Of a stretch of DNA of 64,000 nt, positions 25,601-37,600 are shown one piece after another. The stretch comes from Astropecten irregularis (Eukaryota; Echinodermata; Asteroidea; Paxillosida; Astropectinidae): the NCBI GenBank assembly GCA_963971285.1, contig OZ020258.1:5642001-5706000 (forward strand). The letters are read 5' to 3'. The notes under the pieces were generated by a model, which worked only from the letters and a program-made list of their open reading frames with translations, ran no database searches and had not been told where the DNA came from. Numbering within the stretch: position 1 is the stretch's first letter; each line of letters starts with the position of its first letter. Both the position numbers and the translations under genes were made by a program.

Positions 25601-28600
25601 TTGAGAAAACCTGGTATAAACATAACGTTGACATTTGTTTGCCTGAAATGCTGTAATTTATCCAGAAATGAGTACAAGGGACCAAAAACAGTTCTGATCG
25701 CTGAGATCAAAACCTCACATCTTACAATTATCTCAGAATTTTTGCGTAACAATTTGCAACAGTTTTTCGCTGTTTTCCACTGTTTCCAATGATTAATTGA
25801 GCTGACATTTTCACAGCTTTGTTGTTATTCCATGACAAATCAAATCATGAACAGACCACGGCTGTTCAGTCACCTTTATCAATCATGCACTATAATAATA
25901 ATGATATTACATGTATATTGCGCAGCTACTATGTGAATATACAAATTTAGTATAGCTTTAAGCAAATATTTATAAGGACAATCCTTTGACACTTTCAGTA
26001 CTTATGTTTTTGTTCCGTGAAATAAAGAAAATATTCCCTATCAGATTGTAAACACATCAAAGTCCGTGTGAAATTGAAACAAAATGAAGGGTCAAAATAA
26101 ACAGGACATTTGGCCTGTATAACCTCTTTAATTTCCTGGTTCATGGAAATGAACCTACATATGTACATTACCTGGAAGTCGTACATTACATTGCACTGTA
26201 AAGCATGAACATTGTTTATATCCATATATTGAGCTGTACAGAATTACTGAACCAGGATATACAGTGTACATGTAATTTCCGTCATGTCCGTAATTTGGAA
26301 CTCATCAAGTTTTACAAAGTATAAGTATACAAACATGCCGACAGCTTATAAGAGTAAAACCAAAATATGATTGTTCCAATAATAAAACTGGTATACCAGT
26401 TATTTAAGTTAACTTCATATTTTGGTTTTTGCCAAAGAAATGCAGATTCAAAGAAATGCAGATTCACAATATCAAGACAGATACAGTAACAGTCATCTAT
26501 CAAAATTTCAGTCCCATACGGCGCCCACTTTTTGAGAAAACAGTGAAAAACGGCCACAGTATTTTTTCCCTGATCTCCCCTGAGATCAAAACTTTTATTG
26601 GTCTTTGGTCATGTTGGTTTTTATTCTTTTCTGGATAAATAAATACAGCATTTCAGGCAGATAAATTTTAACAGTATATTTTTAATACCCAGTAAGTTAT
26701 AGGTACACAAATCTGTGGAGATTTCTGTTTTGGTAGGCCTATGCTGCCAATGTATGATAGCGCCTTTAACAGGCTTTGCTTTTATGTATTCATTTTACAT
26801 GACTCTCAGGCCTGCTTCAAATGTTGAATTTCTGCCATGTCTAATGCAGATAATGGCCCAAAATTTGAATTAGACACGGCAGAAGTTTGACGTTTCAAGA
26901 GGGCCTTATATCAATGAAATGAGCTTGGTCCCAAAACAAGCAACATAACAGCAATATAAACAACAGAATCACAAAATAATCCAAACTAGCAAGTGATCAG
27001 GGGCCAATTTTCACGGTCCTGCTTAGCACAAAATCTTGCTAAGCATGAAATTTCTGTCTTTATGAAGACACGATTAACAACCAAATTTCAATATGTTGTG
27101 TATCACTTGTTCTTTGGATGTTGTTCGCTGACCATGAATATCAAATGAAATTTTTAATGGTGGTTCGTTTTATTCAGCAACACATTTTGTGCTAAGCAAT
27201 TTGTTGTGCTTAACAGCTCCATGAAATGGGGCCCCACACAAACAGTCATATACCACACAGTGGAAACAATACATGTACATGAATTGACATGTAGCATTAC
27301 AGATGAATTTATTGGACGATATTTTTCTGAAATTGCGCCTTTGAGCCCGACATTCACGTCCACATTTCTTCATTATTTCAGGAAGTGAGTCATTTTCAGT
27401 GGTTTATGGAGATTAATATCATTTCTTTTCTTGGAGACCTTGCAAACGGCGACAGTATGTCGTATCTCCGCAGTAATTATTTCATTAGTCACATACATTT
27501 TTTTTTATAATAAATGTTGTGCCTGCCATGGAAACAGACGTCTGGAAATGATGAATAACTTACAGTGTACATGCATACATGTGTACATTTATAATGTATC
27601 GCTGTATCAATATACTAGACCAGAAAAAGAAAAATCCCATGTTCATTTTGTTTCGCTAGACATATGCATTTTCGAGAAGACAAAATAATATTCTTATATG
27701 CTTTTCTTTTGTTTTGTTTGGTTGAGGGATTGAATAAATTATTATTTTTTTTAATTTAGAGAACCATTTAAAGGTAACATCATAGATGACTGTTACAATA
27801 CATGTATCTTTCTTGTTATTTTTGCCCAAGAATCTGCATTTCTTTGACAAAAACCAAAGTATGATACTACCTTTTAATCTAACCTGTTCCCTGTACAAAT
27901 TGGAATTGGCCAGAAATTGGCCAACAGATTTTGTTTTTATGATACTGTGCATTTACAATGTAGTAGTTGACTTTCAAGATGTGAAGTTTTGTATGGTTTC
28001 TATGGCGCTCCATAAGTGCCATTCTATGGTGCTCCATAAGTGCCATTCCTCTTAATATCCATGTGATGATGTGACCACATAATTTATCTCTCCATGTGGA
28101 CTTTTGGAGTGGTAAAAGTTGTCTTGTCTCAATAATTATTTCTTAATTTTTTGACAATACTGGAGGATAAAAATGTAATTTGGAAAAATCAAGGGGGAAA
28201 AGTAGGCCCTATCAATCTGAAATAGCAGAAATTGCAAGATGAAACTTTCATGGTTGGCAACAACAAACACATCGCATGATTTATGTGCAGGTATTAATTC
28301 TGTTTGTTTGTTTGTTTGTTTTTGATCTTATCTCCAATGCAGTTATCTCCATACATGTAGTCCACCCATTATCCATGGGAACCTAACAACAGATACCATC
28401 TTCATTCAACACAACGGTCTCATCAAGATTGGTTCAGGTAAGGGTTCCGATATCACAAATCTGTGCATCTCTTAGGAAAAGAATGTCTTCAATAAAAACC
28501 ATATAAGTCTTACTCCATGTGTAGTGTTGAAGATTTGAAGCTCCTAAATGCGGGGCATAGATTTTAGCACATGCATTAGGCACTCGCCTTTCACCAATGT

Positions 28601-31600
28601 GGCCCGGGTTCGATCCTGGCTTGTGTCATATGTGAGTGGAGTTGTGTGGTGGTTCTCTCCTGTACTACAAGAGGGTTTTCTCTGGGATCTTTGGTTTTCC
28701 TCCTTCCACAAAAATCAAACACTTTCCATCTCAGGCTGTGCTCCATGATCATAAATGGGTTGATGTGGCCGGCAGCCAAAGGGCACCCATGAATGCCGGC
28801 AACTCAATCACATTGAAGCCGCATCCTTCGCAATTCATGAGTTTTTATAGATAACAGTAGGGGAAGATATGATCCTAATGCAAATATGAACGTCAATTGT
28901 GTCTGTTCTGTGGTGTGGTCTCTTGCTTTAGGGCCTTTTATGAAATGAGGCTTGAGGCTATAGACTTGGGATTTATTTTGCTGTCGTCATTTTGTGTTCT
29001 AAATGAAATGAAGGGTTTGAGATACATGGCCAAGCTGGAGCCTTTCTTTGGCTTCCTTATGTTACCCAATCCCTTCATTTCGTTTTGTGGGCCTCAAATA
29101 ATGGTAAAGCGAAATAAGTCCCAAGCCCAGTCTCAAACTTGGTTTCGTGAAAAGCCCAGAGACTACACAGTGAATTGCTAATCACAAAGTACACTGTAGC
29201 CTTCAAAACTTGTTTAAATTCGGTCAGTTGAGCTATATTCCAACTAACCCATTGCAATTCTTAATATGGATAATGCCATTATCATGTGTCATATTTCAAG
29301 ATTTCTGCAAGATTGCCCATGTTCTTATATAACTCCAATGTTTAATACAATGACTTTTCTGGATAGTCGGCACCTATTTAGACCCCTATTTTCAATTTTG
29401 CAAATTGGTAGTCGTCGTTTTTCACGAAAACAACTTCTACCGTACTCTTGCTTTCCAATAGCCTTCTGCCGGACAGCAACACCTCAATTTGACATGATGA
29501 AAATAAATATTCAATAAAATAGACTTTGTTAGCCGAGAAATCATGATTTTCAGGCATGCAACTTTTCATTGGATCAGCTGATTTCCTCTTGTTTTGGTTT
29601 TTTCACTTCACTCTATAATGCCATTGAAAAGTGAAAACCACTGATTGATATACAAAGTATGGTATAGTATGGAATTTTTCTTTGTTTGTTGCATGCCTGG
29701 ATTTTGTTTTGTATTATTTCTTTCAGTTGCGCCTGATGCTATACATAACCACGTGAAGACATACCGGGAAGAACAGAGAAACATGCATTACATCTCACCA
29801 GAGTATGGGGGTAGGTTACCAGCTAAAGACCTTATGAGTCTAGCGGGTTGATATACCTGTACATGTATATTGTGTACTCACGTTGTGTAGAACAGGCTTT
29901 AGAAGACCTTACACAAGGCTGTATGCATACCTGTACTTGAACTTTTTTATATGTTTAAACAATGGGCAAGTTGCTCCATTATATTCCTACATAATGTGTA
30001 ATTGTGTATCAACCACCTTGTGTATGAATTTAGCACTTTTGAAACCGTTGCAACCCTAGTAGTCTTCATTTGTTGTGTGGTATTTTGGTAATAATGTCTG
30101 CTTGCTCAGTAAAGGGGGTTTTGCAGCGTCACAGATATCAATACTCGAACGGATACATCATGATACGTCATCCGTTTGCAAAATTTGCGTCATTCACAAA
30201 AACAAATTAAAAAAACTATATCCTTTTTGCAGATTTTGTAGTTGATTATCATTTGCAAATTAGCAGTTTTCCGCCATTTCATTGCCAGTGGTGTCATCGA
30301 TGGATGTTGTGTAGAATATGTAATCTGAGAAGAGAGAAATGGACTGAAAATTAGGTGACAGATTGCAATAGCCCGGGCTGGGGCGTACCACGTACCACGC
30401 AGCAAAAAGATATATGTATCTTTTCTTTGACTAGAATTATACGAAACAAAAGCTTTGACGGGAACGCGAATGGTAACGGTATCCGTTCACATATTGGTAT
30501 CCGTGCTGCTTTGAAACCTCTCTATTATTCCCCATGCCATTTAAAGGTAATATCATACTTACAGTGTAGGTGACATACCGAAACAGAAATCTTCACAGAT
30601 TTACCTAGAACTTACAAGGTATAAAGATGATGATAGTAAAAACATATCATTGAAATATTTCTGCTTGAAATGCTGTATTTATCCAGAAAAGAGTAAAAAC
30701 CAGTGACCAAAACGCATTTTTTATCTTTTGAAGGTCCTAAATAACGGTGAATAGATATAAGAAATACTGTGGACATTTGTTACTGTTTTCTCAAAAAGAG
30801 GGCACTGTATGTGACTGAAATTTTCACAGATGACTGTATTTTCCTTGATATTTTTTTCTCCATGAATCTGCATTTCTTTGACAAAAACCAAAGTATGATA
30901 TTACCTTTAACTGGACTCAAACCTGTGACCGGTAAAATGCTGTCAACTCAAAATTGAAATGGCCTTTTTTTCCTCTCAAAATCCTTCACAGAGTCGCAAG
31001 ATCTTCTAACGACCGCAGTTGACATCTACGCCTTTGGCATCTGTGCGTTAGAGATGGCAGTTGTAGAAATTCCAACGAACGGCGACAGTAAGCATATATC
31101 AAGGGAAGCTATTGACAACGCAATTGATCAACTAGAAGACCCCTTACAAAGGGTAAGCCACTTTCATATCAATTTTCCCTGTTACATTTCAAATAATCAG
31201 TTGGGCCGGTATTAAATGTGGTACCGCGAGACAATGCTCATCCGACCAACCAAACGAGCGTTCAAAAACTCGCCATCAATCTGGGCAAAAGTCAACTCAA
31301 AAGTTTGAATCTTCAACAGGATGACCTTATCAAAAAGTTGCTCGATAGGGCCACATTTCAACAGGTTTGCAAGGGCAGTTCCTGTATCTTCGAAAAAGTC
31401 CCTAAACCAACTCTCAAGCCCAAGTGGCCGACCAGCCCTAGCAGATGCCATCAATGGATAGAGTAAATTTACTGTACTGTAAATTGATTTCCTTTTATAA
31501 AGCAGATGACAATAATCCAAACAACTACCAGAGAGAAAAAGTGACCTACTTTGCAATGCTTTTGTTTAGTTGATAAATTCTAACCATCCTAAAAATGTCA

Positions 31601-34600
31601 TTGAAAAGTAAAAATTGACTGGAGCGGGGTTCGAAGAAGCGACCACCAAAATACCGTACCGGCGTTCTTACCAGCTGAGCTAGCCAGCCCTATGTTGGTG
31701 GTTTCCCTAAAATTTTTTTGTTTCTTTGGCAGTCAGAAGCCATGAAACCACTCGCATACAGTGTACCTCTATATCCCAAGGATCATACGTGCAGCATTAG
31801 TAATGCATTGCTGTTACTGTGCTTATGGGGCTTGATCGCTCAACTTGTCCCAAAACCCCAAAATGAGCAGTCTAGTTGAACCCCGTGAAGAAGAAGTCCA
31901 CGGAACCTTGCAGGAACCTTGTTATAACAGGAACTTGCTTAAAATAACAAAAACTTGCACATAACAGGACCTTTGTACGAAACGAAAGTTAACTTGGCAA
32001 AAAGTGTTCAGTAAAGAATACAAAATTGACAACATTATGTCAGTAAAAATGCCGGCAATTTGTCGGACCTTAAATCACGCATTGTGATTGGTCAATGTGT
32101 CAAGGGGCGTGGCCTACTGGATCGGCGTATTGTCAATGAACTGATTCATTTTTGATGGTGATTTTATTTTCTTTCTAGGATTTCATCCGTAAGTGTGTTG
32201 GTCCTGTCTCTACTAGGCCCTCAGCCAGGGAACTTCTATTCCATAATGTCCTGTTTGAGGTTCATTCACTCAAGCTGCTATCAGCTCACTGCTACGTCCA
32301 AAATGAAAGTAAGTTGTCAGTAACTCCTTCAGCCCGGGTCTTTTTTGCTTGTTCCGACCTCGTTATCAGCTACCAGTCAAATAGAGGTCATCTGGCCAGG
32401 ATATGTGTGCAGGGAATTTGGCGGAAACAATGCGGGCAAACAATTGTTGAATACAACTGCACAAAATCCCCAATGGGAGACTTTTGAGAACCAGTCTTCA
32501 AGTCAACAGCACGTGCGCTGTTGACTTGAAGACCGGTTCTCAATAGTCTCCCATTCCTGGTGGTCTAGGTCTGGACAACAATGATAGCAGCTGTGTTCAG
32601 GGCCCTTTTCCAAACCTTGGCTGTGGCTCAGGTTCCGGCTCTGGCTCCAGCTCCAGCTCCATTTCATGAATGCATTCTAAATTAACTGGTATTAAAAAAG
32701 AGGCTATTGGCTGCAGTTGGGAAATAGATTCTCTGGCTTGAAAAGCATGGACTAGGCTGATCATTTTGAGGTTTTGAAGTATTGTTTTTAGTGGCCCAAA
32801 CATGGAGTAGTGTGTGCACAGTGCTTTGTAACCGAAAGGAAATGGCGCTATATTAAATATCTATTGGATTGGATTGGATTGGAAAACGAAAACAGAGCTT
32901 CAGCTTCAATGAAAAACCACAACCTATTTTTTTAGCATATGGATCACAGAGACAAAGCTGGAGCCTGAGCCGAGCTTTGAGAAAGACCCCTTAACTCACA
33001 GATTGTGGTCTGCTCAAAAATGCAGGAGCGTAAATATATCATAATGAGCACATTTTGAGCAACAATTAAGATTCATTGACAGTTCCTTTATTCAGTCAGT
33101 GTTCTCCAACGTGTAGAACGGACGTGGCGCACCGCCACGCTTTCTGCGGCAGCCGCCATTTTCCGCCACGCTTAAAAATCGCCGCCACGCTTTAAAATCA
33201 TGCCGCCACGTTTACATTATTTACTGTACAGTAAATAATTACTCCAGAAATAATCTGGAAACAATGAGAATCACTTTATTTTCGAGTCTAACCTTCGAAA
33301 CTTTCCAATGATTTCGCACGAACTGTCAAATTTGCGACGCGAGGCAACTCGAATTGACATACATTAAACGTATGTACTAAGGGGAGACAGCGAGTCGACC
33401 GGCCTTGCAAAACACGTGCACTGCAAGAGACCTACTTTTGCTGCATACGTTCTGCACTGCAAGAGACCTACTTTTGCTGCATACGGTCTGCGCACGTGGT
33501 CACAAATCTGGTTACGTTTACGCGAAACTTCGACGAAATTCTTCCGAAAATTCGGCATTTTGAATGAGCTTGCTTTATTCAAACTACATTTTCGATGATT
33601 TATCGTACATTCACATGAAATAAGAAGTCATTTTTGGAAATTATGAGGAACAAATGCCTCCAAAAAGTTGAGTTTGCGATTGCAACTGTTGACACTAATC
33701 TTACCACAACGGGATTTTAACTTACCGCGATGTGCCGTGTGATAGCCGTGGGACTAATGCTTCGTGCGACCGGTCAACGGTCCGCTCGGTCACGCTACCA
33801 ACGTTACGTACCTTGGTACACGGAAACTTTTAATGTTCACCTGTTATTGAATGATTTTCGCTCTTAGCTAAGATTTACTTATAACTTGTCATCTGTCATC
33901 ACGTTTTGTTTGGAATGAATGTAATTTTCTCTTGATTTCTCTGTGAAATTTAGAATATAATGTCTACCTAGGCCCATAAAATATGGTATCGAAAATTTAA
34001 AACTGGTCTACCCAAGTATTTTTTTTTAAGCTGAGGCCACTTTTAAGTTTTATCCCAATGTTTTTGGAATTTTGAAGTTTAATTATTTTTGCTCGACCAT
34101 TAGACATATTTTCTTCGGTTTTAAACTGATTTTCAAAATTATTATTCGAATGTAGGACAAAGTCTCTTGTCTAATTTTGGACTTGAATAAAATTAGACAT
34201 GTTTGTTAAAATTGTTAATAGGGTAAACCTTATTAATTAATAAACCCTCAAACAAAACGCTTGCTCTAACACATTAATTTTTAGCTACCTAGATCAATAA
34301 CTGAAAAATGAAATTTTTGAACAAAGAGTCGGTACTGATCTTTTATTTGATGTTCTGTTTAATAATTTTGTGCTTAATAAATGGAAGTCTTATAAAAATC
34401 TTGACAAGTTTTGCACATAAAAATTGTTGGGTAAAGTGGACAGAAATTGCCTTAGAATGCATCACAGAGCATCTAGAATCCAAATTTTCCCGGGGCCCTT
34501 AAGCGGGCCCCGGACCCCACGCCGTTAGTGCTTCGCGCTACGCGCTCAGCACCACTCTTTAATTTTCAAAGTTGGAGAACACTGCTTTATTCAGTGTATT

Positions 34601-37600
34601 TCGATGGAAATGACAAAGCAATTTAGAATATTCTCACGCCGTGAAATAGACTGCTATAGATGCTTTTGACAACAGTGAAAGATGCTAATGACATTTTCAA
34701 ATTCATTCACAGGAGTTTTTATCTCCCTGAGACCAAGAACAATTTTGATCTTTAAAAGATAAAAAAAAACATTGAAAATATTTTTGAAATACCGTGGGTG
34801 TTTTTCACTGTTTTCTCCAAAAGTGGACACCGTGCGGGACTGGAAATTTCACAGATTACTTTTACTGTATCTCTCTTGATATTTGTGCTCATGAATCTGC
34901 ATTTCTTTGACAAAAACCAAAGTATGACGTTACCTTTAACATAAATATTCGATTTCTTGTTTTGCAATATTAGATATATTAGATCATGCTGACAATACAT
35001 TGACTGAAAGGCTATCACCAGATAAAGTCATAGCAAGTGTCGCACATCCTGATGGCCGAGAGGGCGTGCAATGGAAGTAAGTTCACATATCAATTAATGA
35101 TTGTTACTCTGTCAAACTGTCTATCTGTATAGTATGGTGCTCCACGAGTGCCATTCCACATACCCAGTTAACCACATAATTTTGTCTAGCTAAAGTCAAC
35201 ATTTTTTGTGGCAAAAGTCCTCTTGTCTCAATAATTAATACAAGTAATAAACTGCTCATCAGCCAAAATGACCTGAAATATATCAAATGCTTAAAGTAAG
35301 AAGGGCCTGACGCGTTTCGATCCTAACAGGATCTGTTAGTATCAAAACGCGTCAGCCCCTCCCTACTTTAAGCATTGTCTCAATAATTATTTCAACAAGA
35401 TGACTTTCAGTTCAAGCGAGAAGTCGACTTATCCTGATAATTTATCTGGCCAAGTCAACGAAGTGATCCTCATTATTAATCTTAGTTTTAGTAAGTCATC
35501 TTTGCAAGATGAAGAATTTGACTTCCTTCTTTCGGTATTCAAAGTCATCTTGGCGTGATAATTATCAGAACATGTCGACATCTTTGTTTCAGTAAGTCAT
35601 CTTGGCAAGATAAATATCTCCATTTAAGTCGACCTCATAGGGCTTCATAAGTCGACCTGGCGAGATAATTATGTGGTTATCTCGATATGTGGAATGGCAC
35701 CCATGGAGCACCGCAGGATAGCTATTATAACTCATGTCTAATTTGTATTAATGTTGGAGTCAAATACTTAACTGTGTTTATAATGGATATATTTTGCCGT
35801 CTTTATCTTTGCAGAGTTTCCCAGGTTCCAGCTCTTGAGATTGAGAAGTTCATAGAGGAAGTCAAGTAAGTACTGAGATTTCCTTTTGTGCAATGAAGTG
35901 CGCCCTCTTTTGTTTGTTTTTACATACCTTTTCTAAATTTTTGCCGCTGTTTGTACGTACATGTACACAAATGTTTTGTATTTTGTTTTTTCGGGAATTA
36001 CCAATAGCCAAGCAGCTTTTGATTTACTCAGTAAATATTTCCTGTTTCTGTATTTAAATCCTTTGATGTTTGTTCATTAGGAATGTTTGGTTAGTTACGA
36101 ACACAAAATTTGGGGGTCGCAGATGATGTTTGGTATAGCCGAGTGTTCAGTATACAGGGGAGTGTGTTATAACGAACACCGCTATACCAAATATTTGGCT
36201 ATACCGAACATCATCCTTGGCTCCCAATTTTTGTGCACAGTATATAGGCCTGCTGAACATTGTTCACTATAACGAACGACCACATATAACGAACAATCTC
36301 TGTGGATCCAGGATCCAGTCGTGTTTGTTACAGTGGAGTTTCACTGTAGTGACTTTGTCTGAATGCAGAGGTCTTTTTCCAATGAAACCCTTTGTAACCC
36401 TTCGATTATGAATGGATCTTTTGCAGGAATGGTGTCTATCCTCTGACGGCCTATGCACTGCCTGAGCCCCATCCAGCCAAGACAAGACCACAAACACCAG
36501 AGACAGCTGAATCCGTCAAGAGTGCCACTCCTGAACCTGTTGAGGTAGAGAGTAGGTCCATCACCCTGATGCAATGCGACATGAAGGAGGAAGAAGAAGG
36601 AAAATTCAAAGTAAGCATCCGCATCTAGAGTGTCAAATACCAGGGAACTAGAGTCAGTGTCAAATACCACGGAATCAGAGTCAGTGTCAAATACCAAGGG
36701 AACTTGAGTCAGTGTCAAATACCAAGGAACTTGAGTCAGTGTCAAATACCAAAGAACTTGAGTTATTGTCAAATACCAAGGATCTTGAGTCAGTGTCAAA
36801 TACCAAGGATCTTGAGTCAGTGTCAAATACCAAGGATCTTGAGTCAGTGTCAAATACCAAGGATCTTGAGTCAGTGTCAAATACCAAGGATCTTGAGTCA
36901 GTGTCAAATACCAAGGATCTTGAGTCAGTGTCAAATACCAAGGATCTTGAGTCAGTGTCAAATACCAAGGATCTTGAGTCAGTGTCAAATACCAGGGAAC
37001 TTGAGTCAGTGTCAAATACCTGGGAACTTGATTCAGTGTCAAAAACCACGGAACTAGATTCAGTGTCAAATACCAGGGAACTTGATTCAGTGTCAAATAC
37101 CACAGAACTAGATTCAGTGTCAAATACCAGGGAACTTGAGTCAGTGTCAAATACCAAAGAACTTGAGTCAGTGTTAAATGCCAGGGAACTAGAGTCAGTG
37201 TCAAATACCATGGAATCGGAGTCAGTGTCAAATAACAAAGAACCAGAGTCAGTGTCAAATGCCAAGGAACCAGAGTCATTGTCAAATAACAAAGAACCAG
37301 AGTCAGTGTCAAATACCAAGGAACTTGAGTCATTGTCAAATAACAAAGAACCAGAGTCAGTGTCAAATGCCAAGGAACTAGAGTCAGTGTCAAATACCAA
37401 GAACCAGAGTCATTGTCAAATAACAAAGAACCAGAGTGTCAAAGAACCAGAGTGTCAAAGAACCAGAGTCAGTGTCAAATACCAAAGAACCTTATTGAGT
37501 GTTCACCTTTAAGTAAAATGACTAGGCATGTGTTCAACATTGAGTATTAAGAATTACCACAGACCTGGATTCATCATCATTATAATGCTTTACTTCTACC

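Noticed and set aside
31212-31556. 114-codon minus-strand frame in intron 6
   Set aside because: Looks somewhat protein-like, but I recognise no domain and there is no splice or repeat context. It could be a decayed transposon frame; unsupported.
36341-37426. 361-codon minus-strand open frame (and a 266-codon plus frame) over the 27-bp repeat
   Set aside because: All long frames come from a repeat whose length is divisible by three; the minus frame also runs antisense through coding exon 10. No recognisable domain or start context.
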